Assembly (NCBI RefSeq): GCF_900110835.1
Contig: NZ_FOJG01000002.1
Coordinates: forward strand, 1,640,979 to 1,704,978
Reading direction: 5' to 3'
DNA from: Chitinophaga arvensicola
Lineage (GTDB): Bacteria; Bacteroidota; Bacteroidia; Chitinophagales; Chitinophagaceae
DNA: 64,000 nucleotides
Part shown: positions 27,206 to 33,839 of the stretch, piece after piece
Numbering within the stretch: position 1 is the stretch's first letter
Layout: the number at the start of each line of letters is the position of its first letter
Notes under the pieces: model-generated
What the model saw: the letters and a program-made list of their open reading frames with translations, nothing else
What the model was told of the DNA's origin: nothing
Database searches by the model: none
Position numbers and translations under genes: made by a program

Positions 27206-28825
27206 TTGAAATCATCCATCATACTGGCCCTGGCGGCGCTTCTACCCGGAATTGCCGTAAAAGCGCAGGATTCATCGGCCATCAAAGCCATTAATGCCAA
27301 CAGTTTTGCCCGGCACATACAGGTACTTGCCTCCGATGCCTTCGAAGGCCGTAAACCCTTTACCCGGGGAGAAGACAGTACCATACAATACCTCGCCACG
27401 CAGTTTAAGCAACTGGGACTGAAACCCGGCAATGGCAACAGCTATTTCCAGGAAGTGCCGATGGTGTCTATCAGCTCCAAACCAGCCGGTAACCTGGTGA
27501 TCAAAGGCGCCGGTGGTGAAGTATCCCTCTCCTACCTGGAAGACTTTGTAGCTGCTACCCGGCGCGTGCAGGACCAGGTAACCATTCCTAACACAGAACT
27601 GGTGTTTGCCGGCTACGGCATTGTGGCGCCGGAATACAACTGGAACGACTATAAAGGCCTCGATGTAAAAGGTAAAACGGTGATCGTAATGATTAACGAT
27701 CCGGGCTTTGCCGACACCACCCTCTTTAAAGGGCGTATCATGAGCTACTATGGCCGCTGGACTTACAAATTTGAAGAAGCCTCCCGCCAGGGCGCTACTG
27801 GTGTAATCATTATCCATGAAACCGCCGCCGCCAGTTATCCGTGGAAAGTAGTACGCAGTGGCTGGTCCAACTCCAAGCTGCACCTGCAAACCGCCGATAA
27901 TAACCTGCATCGTACCGCACTGGAAGGCTGGATCACCCTGGATGCCGCGCAAAAGATCTTTCAACTGGCCGGAATATCTCCAGATATCATGCGAAAGGCC
28001 AGGACAAAAGGTTTCAAGCCTGTTGACCTCCATTTACAGACATCTCTCGTTATCAATAATACCATCAAAAAATCTACCTCACATAATGTACTGGCCATTT
28101 TACCCGGCGCCAAACGACCGCAGGAATGTGTGGTATATTCCGCTCACTGGGATCATTTTGGCATAGGCGAGCCCGTTAAAGGCGATTCTATTTACAATGG
28201 CGCAGTAGATAACGCCACCGGTACTGCCGGACTGCTGGAACTGGCCACCGCCTTCACAAAGCTGCCACAACCACCGGCCCGCTCCGTACTGTTTCTCTCC
28301 GTTACCGGGGAAGAACAGGGACTACTGGGATCGGAGTATTACGCCGCGCATCCCGTGTTCCCGATGGAGAAAACAATAGCAGATATTAACCTCGATGTAT
28401 TAAATACGTTCGGCCGTACCCGTGACATCACCGTGATTGGCTTCGGGCAGTCGCAGCTCGATGAATACGCACAACGTGCCGCCGCCAGACAAGGACGCGT
28501 TACCGTACCCGAAGCACATCCTGAAGGTGGCTGGTTCTTCCGCTCCGACCACTTTAACTTCGCCAAGAAAGGCGTACCGGGATTGTACATCGGTCCGGGC
28601 ACCAACGCCATTGGCCACGAAGCCGGCTGGGGCGGCGAACAGATAGCCGCGTATAACCGTTTGCGTTACCACTCCCCCGCTGATGAATTTGATGCAGCCA
28701 CCTGGAACATGGATGGCATGGTAGAAGATATCCGTCTCCTGTTCGATGTAGGCTATCAACTCAGCCACGAAAGTAGTTTCCCCACATGGAAAAAAGGTTC
28801 AGAATTTAAAGCATACAGAAAATAA
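27206..28825 (+). CDS. Secreted M28-family zinc aminopeptidase with PA insertion
   Basis: The 539-residue protein starts at a TTG (27206): no ATG exists between the upstream in-frame TGA (27188) and a good signal peptide (MKSSIILALAALLPGIAVKAQ). A PA domain lies roughly at residues 120-260. The zinc ligands of the M28 di-zinc site are visible: His314 (YSAHWDHFG), Asp335 (VDNATG), Glu369-370 (TGEEQG), Asp in INLDVLN and His in SDHFNF. It should trim N-terminal residues from peptides in the periplasm or outside. The M90 peptidase gene follows 8 bp downstream, so the two may be co-expressed. Confidence 0.88.
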   Translation: MKSSIILALAALLPGIAVKAQDSSAIKAINANSFARHIQVLASDAFEGRKPFTRGEDSTIQYLATQFKQLGLKPGNGNSYFQEVPMVSISSKPAGNLVIKGAGGEVSLSYLEDFVAATRRVQDQVTIPNTELVFAGYGIVAPEYNWNDYKGLDVKGKTVIVMINDPGFADTTLFKGRIMSYYGRWTYKFEEASRQGATGVIIIHETAAASYPWKVVRSGWSNSKLHLQTADNNLHRTALEGWITLDAAQKIFQLAGISPDIMRKARTKGFKPVDLHLQTSLVINNTIKKSTSHNVLAILPGAKRPQECVVYSAHWDHFGIGEPVKGDSIYNGAVDNATGTAGLLELATAFTKLPQPPARSVLFLSVTGEEQGLLGSEYYAAHPVFPMEKTIADINLDVLNTFGRTRDITVIGFGQSQLDEYAQRAAARQGRVTVPEAHPEGGWFFRSDHFNFAKKGVPGLYIGPGTNAIGHEAGWGGEQIAAYNRLRYHSPADEFDAATWNMDGMVEDIRLLFDVGYQLSHESSFPTWKKGSEFKAYRK

Positions 28826-28833
28826 CAACAGCT

Positions 28834-29613
28834 ATGGCATTATTCGGATTAATTATGATAGGACTCATATTTTATATGACGTTCCTCAATATTTACAGTC
28901 GCAGGAAAAAAAGGAAAACAGCCGTACCCGACGGGTACCAGGCCCTCTTAGAAGAGCATGTACGCTACTACCAGCAGCTCACCCCCGCAGACAAAACGCG
29001 GTTTGAGTCCATGCTGCAACGTTTTCTCAAAAGAACCAGTATAGAAGGCGTAGGCACCGAAGTAGAACCACTGGACCGCGTACTGGTAGCCGCCAGCGGC
29101 ATCATCCCCATCTTTGGCTTCAAAGACTGGGAATATTTTAACCTGACAAACGTGATCCTCTACCCCGATACCTTCGACGAAACCTACCAGTACGAAGGCA
29201 ACCGCCGGAATATTCTCGGTATGGTAGGCAGCGGCGCCCTCAACGGGCAGATGATCCTGTCGCGCTCCGCACTGCGGGAAGGGTTTTCCAACGTAACAGA
29301 TAAGAACAATACCGCCATACATGAATTTGTGCATCTGCTCGACAAAACAGATGGCAGCATAGATGGCTTCCCGAGCAAATTGCTGGATCATAGCTACAGT
29401 ATTCCGTGGATGAAACTGGTGCACCAGACGATACAACAGATTTCAGAAGGGCATTCGGATATTAATCCTTATGCGGCAATGAATGAAGCAGAGTTTTTTG
29501 CAGTGATATCGGAATACTTTTTTGAAAGGCCTGATTTACTGGCGGAGAAGCATCCGGAGTTGTATGCGATGCTGGCGAAGATGTTCAGGCAGGATCCTGT
29601 GGGGAAGGGATGA
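28834..29613 (+). CDS. MtfA/YeeI-like zinc metallopeptidase (M90 family), membrane-anchored
   Basis: A 259-residue protein with one N-terminal membrane helix (ALFGLIMIGLIFYMTFLNIY), a basic stop-transfer stretch, and an M90 catalytic domain. HEFVH at residues 163-167 is the HExxH zinc site; NEAEFFAVISEYFFERPDLL downstream supplies the third ligand region. E. coli MtfA in this family binds the repressor Mlc; Bacteroidota homologues have no established partner. It follows the M28 gene by 8 bp. Confidence 0.85.
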   Translation: MALFGLIMIGLIFYMTFLNIYSRRKKRKTAVPDGYQALLEEHVRYYQQLTPADKTRFESMLQRFLKRTSIEGVGTEVEPLDRVLVAASGIIPIFGFKDWEYFNLTNVILYPDTFDETYQYEGNRRNILGMVGSGALNGQMILSRSALREGFSNVTDKNNTAIHEFVHLLDKTDGSIDGFPSKLLDHSYSIPWMKLVHQTIQQISEGHSDINPYAAMNEAEFFAVISEYFFERPDLLAEKHPELYAMLAKMFRQDPVGKG

Positions 29614-29629
29614 TGGGGGTATTTGTTTT

Positions 29630-29665
29630 CCAGAGATGAAAGCAATGTATTGTTTTCATCTCTGG
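29630..29665. repeat. Long near-perfect hairpin after the M90 gene
   Basis: CCAGAGATGAAA (29630-29641) and TTTCATCTCTGG (29654-29665) are exact reverse complements. The loop itself contains CAAT/ATTG, so the stem can be nearly continuous. On the minus strand an A-rich tract follows, not a T run; on plus a weak T-rich stretch follows. It may be a bidirectional terminator. It also marks the border to the AT-rich RHS island. Confidence 0.5.
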
Positions 29666-29915
29666 AAGCGTCTTTTGCAATTCTGCGTATAGATTTAATA
29701 ATTACCACTGATTATCGAATGAGAACAGCAGTTTTGTCGGCTTTGATATCAACGACTGTTAATAACTCATGTTTATACTTAAATCTTATTATTGCAGCAT
29801 TAGCCAATTTTAGCTCATAATAACTTCTTCTGCATAAAAATGGCCAATAGTCTTCAGCTACCTCATAAGTAATAATAACAGGTTGGTAGCTAAAAAATGA
29901 AGACTACACACCTTA

Positions 29916-30359
29916 TTAAAAGATCCAATCCAACCTATTACCCCGCCAAAGCTTATCATCCTTCTGCTGCTGTAAGTGAGCTGATATTTCCTTCTTTTCA
30001 CTGCATTGGTTAAAATGCTCTCTATGGAATTCCAAAAAATTATAATTAAACAATGGATTTCTGACATCAGTTGTTAGAAAACCCAGATTCAAATACTCAT
30101 CAGGATTGGTTATTAATTGTTTGCATCCAACACAAATTTTTGTTGCTTTAAACAAAGAATATTGCTTCAGGAACAAATCTATGGATTGCCATTGCACGCT
30201 GCTCATTAAGCAGGTAAGATGAAATACCTGGTCGTTAAAACCATATAGTGAGTCCAACTCATTTTGAATTGCATTAGGAAATGCAACCATATGATCATCA
30301 ACATTCAACACTTCTCCGCAAAGATCACATGTGGTACTCCCTAAAAAAACTAATGCCAT
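29916..30359 (-). CDS. Hypothetical protein with CxxC pairs; orphan immunity candidate
   Basis: This 147-residue soluble protein is not recognised. It has CDLC at residues 11-14 and CVGC near residue 78, plus HLTC and a late His/Cys pair (HREHFNQC), an arrangement that could bind zinc. No signal peptide or membrane helix. It lies alone in an AT-rich stretch downstream of the RHS array, where orphan immunity genes are usual; this role is inferred from position only. ATG at 30359. Confidence 0.55.
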   Translation of the reverse strand: MALVFLGSTTCDLCGEVLNVDDHMVAFPNAIQNELDSLYGFNDQVFHLTCLMSSVQWQSIDLFLKQYSLFKATKICVGCKQLITNPDEYLNLGFLTTDVRNPLFNYNFLEFHREHFNQCSEKKEISAHLQQQKDDKLWRGNRLDWIF

Positions 30360-30599
30360 GTGCTGTCTATTTACTGTATAATTTATATAGTTGACTTTCT
30401 CTGATAAGTAAGACTCTGGCTGAGTTGAATCAGTAGGCGCGATAACTCTTTAAGGCTTCCAAATCAAAGTTTCACTTTTCCATATTGTGCTATCAGTTAA
30501 AGTTAAAAAAAATTTACTGATACACTTTATGTAATGGTCTCGTTTAAAAGCGCCTATAATATGATAAGAAGACTATATAACGTTTTACTACGCTATCAT

Positions 30600-30803
30600 T
30601 CATATATTTTTACCCGAACGTTTTTTTCCTGTTAGCTGTAATAAAATCAACACAACAACGAGAATTAACCCAGTTAATGCAAATAAGTAATCCGTTCCAG
30701 CAGGTATTTTGTGCCCGCTTGCATGAGCGGCGGCCCAGAAGAAAAGATTGCCTGACAGCAGAATGGAAAGTCCGATTTTCAATATTGGAATTATCAATTT
30801 CAT
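30600..30803 (-). CDS. Small two-helix membrane protein, unknown function
   Basis: A 67-residue ORF starting at an ATG (30803) with two hydrophobic segments (about residues 4-24 and 40-60) and a basic tail (GKKRSGKNI). No family recognised. Its position in the RHS-linked AT-rich island would fit a membrane immunity protein. The surrounding 240-260 bp on both sides carry no credible gene. Confidence 0.45.
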   Translation of the reverse strand: MKLIIPILKIGLSILLSGNLFFWAAAHASGHKIPAGTDYLFALTGLILVVVLILLQLTGKKRSGKNI

Positions 30804-31065
30804 ATCTAAATGTGCTGTTCATTTACATTTTCGTAAAAGACTATGCCTAATCAGCATTTTTCATTTTCTATACTTATCATAAAGCTCATTATAAACTTAA
30901 TCAGGCCTTTCTTAAGTTTACGTTACTAATACCCATACTAGTCAATTCGATTGAGTGTATCACAATAAATAAAAAAGGTCTTCTTCTGCTGTCTTTTTTT
31001 ACAAGACCATGTAAGGAATAGATAAAAATTACAGAATCACTATAGACATTCTATACATAGATCTA

Positions 31066-31446
31066 TTATCTTTCTTTTATTGCATCAGGTATTAATCTGA
31101 TTTCGTTATAAGTACCTGTTGTATCTAACAAAATCTTGTATCCAAACACAGCTTCGTCTGCATGCTTTATAGGTACCCTATTTTTTGATGGCCCAAGAAC
31201 CTTCAGTATAATGTTATAGTCTTTAAGTGTCACATTCAGAATAGTCCATGTGGCTTTATAAATTTCCTTCTTAATACCATCTTTTTCTACCACAACAAAG
31301 TCGGGACTATTATTTGTGACACGACTGTAAAAATACCATTCTATAGAGATATCCTTATTCTGGATTTGTTTTCGTATAAATTTGGGGTTCTCCAAATGGC
31401 AGCTAAAAAAAATGCTGATAAGCGATATAGGTAATAACACCTTCAT
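31066..31446 (-). CDS. Small putative lipoprotein; immunity candidate of the broken second RHS cassette
   Basis: A 126-residue protein with an N-terminal signal peptide ending in ISIFFSC, a plausible lipobox, then a mainly beta-rich domain (KDGIKKEIYKATW, VFGYKILLDTTGTY). No recognised family. It is the first gene after the truncated C-terminal toxin tail (31540-31743) on the same strand, the position of an immunity gene. ATG at 31446. Confidence 0.55.
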   Translation of the reverse strand: MKVLLPISLISIFFSCHLENPKFIRKQIQNKDISIEWYFYSRVTNNSPDFVVVEKDGIKKEIYKATWTILNVTLKDYNIILKVLGPSKNRVPIKHADEAVFGYKILLDTTGTYNEIRLIPDAIKER

Positions 31447-31539
31447 GCATTCATAATATTTAAGATTCTCCAGAAAAAAAATAGATCCTGTACATGAACA
31501 AATATGTTCCGTACCGTTAATATTAGCTAAGCGACATAA

Positions 31540-31743
31540 TTATTCAGGAAGCAATCTGCCGCCTACACGTCTCAGAGCGTCTTTATCATAGTTCAATAAT
31601 ACATTATTTTTTGAGTATTTGTCTAGGGCCAATATTTCTTCTTTTTCCCAACCCATATTGCATTTCTGTCTTATTTCCGCAACCAATCGCTTTTGATTAA
31701 GAATCTGAAAAGCGTTGACAAAATGCCGCGGTGATATTGAACG
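31540..31743 (-). pseudogene. 3' remnant of a second RHS C-terminal domain, cut by the IS element
   Basis: On the minus strand an open frame enters from the IS border and runs 67 codons to a TAA at 31540. It reads RSISPRHFVNAFQ, then LVAEIRQKCNMGWEKEE and ends RRVGGRLLPE. It has no start codon of its own and meets a stop inside the IS. The charged helical style looks like the end of a toxin domain; the family is not recognised. It sits between the IS and a lipoprotein gene, in line with the RHS core fragment on the other side of the IS. Confidence 0.55.
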
Positions 31744-31768
31744 TGTCTTGTCCTAGAATAGGTTTACA
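31744..31768 (+). repeat. Left terminal inverted repeat of the IS3-family element
   Basis: 25 bp matching the right end in 21 positions after reverse complementing. Confidence 0.8.
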
Positions 31769-31783
31769 CCCAAAGTGTAAAAA

Positions 31784-32074
31784 ATGAAGCACATCGTTAA
31801 ACCAGAAAATGGTTATTATTTAGAATCAGACAAGCACCTTATCATTAAAGCCTATTTGAGTTCAAATAGAACGAAACAATCCATCTGGGAAGAATATACA
31901 GGTCATGTCGAGGAAAATGGAAAGATTTTGAAGTGGATGCGGGAGCTGGGATATGAAGCGCCAGGGCAAATACGTAAATTGATCAATCAAAGATCCTCCC
32001 TGATGGTAAAAGAATCAATCCAATCTCGTAATAATGACTTCGAAAAAGAAGCAATTAGAAAAACGTATTGCTGA
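31784..32074 (+). CDS. IS3-family OrfA, helix-turn-helix part
   Basis: 96 residues. A helix-turn-helix-like region (LIIKAYLSSNRTKQSIWEEY) should bind the element's ends. It stops with TGA at 32074, after overlapping the next small ORF by 41 bp in another frame. Usual IS3 OrfA proteins carry both HTH and leucine zipper; here the zipper lies in the following ORF, so either the two are translationally coupled or one base has been lost or gained. Confidence 0.75.
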   Translation: MKHIVKPENGYYLESDKHLIIKAYLSSNRTKQSIWEEYTGHVEENGKILKWMRELGYEAPGQIRKLINQRSSLMVKESIQSRNNDFEKEAIRKTYC

Positions 32075-32192
32075 ATTGGAAAAACAGCTAAAAGAGGCTG
32101 AGATGAAGGCGATTGCCTTTTCTACGATGGTTGATATTGCGGAAAAAGAGTTTAAAATACCCATCAGAAAAAAGTACAATACCAAACCATAG
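32034..32192 (+). CDS. IS3-family OrfA, leucine-zipper part
   Basis: A 52-residue ORF starting at ATG 32034 (MTSKKKQLEKRIAELEKQL) with heptad-spaced leucines and isoleucines, typical of the OrfA coiled coil. It ends in RKKYNTKP. The slippery heptamer AAAAAAG (32168-32174) near its 3' end can shift ribosomes -1 into the OrfB frame, giving the OrfAB transposase. Confidence 0.7.
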   Translation: MTSKKKQLEKRIAELEKQLKEAEMKAIAFSTMVDIAEKEFKIPIRKKYNTKP

Positions 32193-33118
32193 CAATCATT
32201 AAGGGACAGTATCCCCGCATAAGCCTGGCCCGGTTATGCGGCTGGTTTGTTATTACCCGACAGGCCTATTACCAGGACAGTTACAGGAAAATAGAGGTTA
32301 GCATAGAAGAAAGCCTGGTATTAAAAGAAGTAAATGCGATACATAGCCTACATCCTAAGCTTGGAGGGTGTAAAATATATGGTAAAATAGAGACCTTTCT
32401 GACAATTCATCAAATTAAGATGGGTAGAGATGCCCTCTTCGATCTATTGGCCAGGAATAATTTATTAGTCAGGCGTAGAAAAAGAAAAGTAGCTACCACT
32501 ATGTCTCATCATTGGTTTAGAAAATACCCTAATCTGATAGTGAATATAGTGCCAATACGGCGCAACCAAATATGGGTAAGTGATATAACATACTGGAAAA
32601 TTAATGAAGACAAGCATCTATACATCAGTTTGGTTACGGATGCTTACTCCAAGAAAATTGTAGGCTACTATGTTGCTGATAATCTGGAAGCAGTGGGATG
32701 CATAAAGGCATTACAAATGGCGGTAATGTCGCTCAGACAAGTTCCGGGCAGTCGCTTACCGCTCTGTCATCATAGCGATAGGGGCATACAATATTGCAGC
32801 AACCAATATGTAAAACTGTTACAAGACAACAATATTGATATTAGCATGACCGAATCAGGTGATCCAAGAGACAATGCCATAGCAGAACGGATAAATGGAA
32901 TACTCAAAAACGAATACCTGAGTGCATACCAGGTAAGCTCTGTAAGGGAGGCGAGCGCTTTATTACATGATGTAGTAGAGCTATACAATAACGATAGACC
33001 ACATATGAGTATTAGCAACCTGTCTCCAGATTTTGTTCATCATAATCAGGTTCAGACAACCAGGTTATGGAAAAACCATTATCTTAAAAAGACAAATGTT
33101 AATGAAAAACAGGACTAA
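32156..33118 (+). CDS. IS3-family OrfB, DDE integrase domain
   Basis: The frame is open from 32156; the first ATG is only at 32420, so production by -1 frameshifting from the preceding ORF is likely. An HTH_21-like part (SLARLCGWFVITRQAYYQD) is followed by the rve integrase core. Catalytic residues are visible: Asp in WVSDITYW, Asp in HHSDRGIQY and Glu in NAIAERINGILKNEY. The protein looks intact to its end (NVNEKQD), so the element may still be active. Confidence 0.88.
   Translation, partial: NTHQKKVQYQTIAIIKGQYPRISLARLCGWFVITRQAYYQDSYRKIEVSIEESLVLKEVNAIHSLHPKLGGCKIYGKIETFLTIHQIKMGRDALFDLLARNNLLVRRRKRKVATTMSHHWFRKYPNLIVNIVPIRRNQIWVSDITYWKINEDKHLYISLVTDAYSKKIVGYYVADNLEAVGCIKALQMAVMSLRQVPGSRLPLCHHSDRGIQYCSNQYVKLLQDNNIDISMTESGDPRDNAIAERINGILKNEYLSAYQVSSVREASALLHDVVELYNNDRPHMSISNLSPDFVHHNQVQTTRLWKNHYLKKTNVNEKQD
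32168..32174 (+). other. A6G slippery heptamer for programmed -1 frameshifting
   Basis: A AAA AAG in the frame of the zipper ORF, 18 nt before its stop and inside its overlap with the OrfB frame (32156-32192). This is the canonical IS3 recoding signal. Confidence 0.75.
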
Positions 33119-33159
33119 GAACAAAACGCAAACCCATTTTAGGACTTATTTTTAAAATC

Positions 33160-33184
33160 TGTAAACTTATTTTAGAACGAGACA
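33160..33184 (-). repeat. Right terminal inverted repeat of the IS3-family element
   Basis: Partner of 31744-31768, 21 of 25 matches. Confidence 0.8.
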
Positions 33185-33186
33185 CA

Positions 33187-33284
33187 TTATACTTCTTACG
33201 GTCCTCCGGATAATTTGCGCCTTTGAGCGCATTGGCACTTACCCCCGCCATCGTCAACCCAAATGGATAATAACATATCTCCTT
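33187..33284 (-). pseudogene. Displaced RHS core fragment (start of an orphan C-terminal cassette)
   Basis: The minus strand encodes YYPFGLTMAGVSANALKG and then ANYPEDRKKY, a close match to the core of the RHS gene at 34,730-34,805 (YYPFGLAMAGISSNALKG, then SNYAENRLKY). Similarity begins within a few bases of the immunity-gene stop codon and lies in the same reading frame as that gene. It breaks off at the IS border. Such short core copies after an immunity gene are what recombination of new toxin tips leaves behind in Rhs loci. Confidence 0.85.
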
Positions 33285-33836
33285 CTAATTGCAAAACATA
33301 AGCCCTGAATAAACTTCAAAAATATCACCATCTACAATCTTAAACATAAATGTTTGTACTGTCCCGGAGAGCTCAACACCACCTTTCCCTATAAGGACAC
33401 CATAGCTGTTCACCAATTCGGCGAATAACATTCCTGAGCAGAGCTGACTTAACAGTAATACATTCCCACTATTCTTCTTATCAAAATAAACCGAGGTACT
33501 ATCAACCCCAATAGGACAATAGCTATTTAGTTTATTAGATACTTCTTTCAAAGAATCTTCTATTATTCTAACCAATGGTTCTTTACTTAAGAAATCATTC
33601 CTATGGTTATAGCCAAATCCCTTAACATAATTTCTTCTAATTACATCCTCAGATATTGATGAAAGAGTAAAAGCTATTTGTCGAGGTAAATGAACAATAT
33701 TACTCTTGCCTGTTGTTTTTTTTATATAAGAAATGACTTTAGCGCTCAAGCTATCTTCAATTGATTTAGCAAAACAAACATTGATGTTAGAAATCAATAG
33801 TATAGTAATAAAACTCACCAGTAGTAGATTACGCAT
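33285..33836 (-). CDS. Secreted protein, candidate immunity protein for the RHS C-terminal domain
   Basis: 183 residues with a signal peptide (MRNLLLVSFITILLISNINVC, cleavage after FA) and no recognised domain. The mature part mixes helices and strands and ends GDIFEVYSGLMFCN. It starts 3 bp after the RHS stop, so translation is coupled, the usual place of a cognate immunity gene. A periplasmic location would fit protection against an enzyme arriving from outside. The 3' border coincides with the displaced RHS core copy, which supports its being part of the exchanged cassette. Confidence 0.65.
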   Translation of the reverse strand: MRNLLLVSFITILLISNINVCFAKSIEDSLSAKVISYIKKTTGKSNIVHLPRQIAFTLSSISEDVIRRNYVKGFGYNHRNDFLSKEPLVRIIEDSLKEVSNKLNSYCPIGVDSTSVYFDKKNSGNVLLLSQLCSGMLFAELVNSYGVLIGKGGVELSGTVQTFMFKIVDGDIFEVYSGLMFCN

Positions 33837-33839
33837 AAC

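Larger units (their letters stand above)
31744..33184 (+). mobile_element. IS3-family insertion sequence (about 1.44 kb)
   Basis: The ends are imperfect 25-bp inverted repeats: TGTCTTGTCCTAGAATAG at 31744 and, on the minus strand, TGTCTCGTTCTAAAATAA at 33184, 21 of 25 positions equal. Inside are an HTH ORF, a short coiled-coil ORF and a DDE integrase ORF with a -1 frameshift signal, all plus strand. Ends in TG...CA fit IS3. No matching target duplication flanks it (ACG left, CAT right), so the flanks were probably rearranged after insertion. Confidence 0.88.

Noticed and set aside
27272-28033. 253-codon minus-strand ORF
   Set aside because: Antisense to the M28 peptidase, which has signal peptide and zinc ligands on the plus strand.
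30360-30599. Short open minus-strand run ending near 30440
   Set aside because: About 40 codons with no start codon and no recognisable similarity to the RHS tips; not enough for a pseudogene call.
33185-33187. Target-site duplication of the IS element
   Set aside because: Flanking triplets ACG (left) and CAT (right) differ, also when the ends are shifted by one or two bases.
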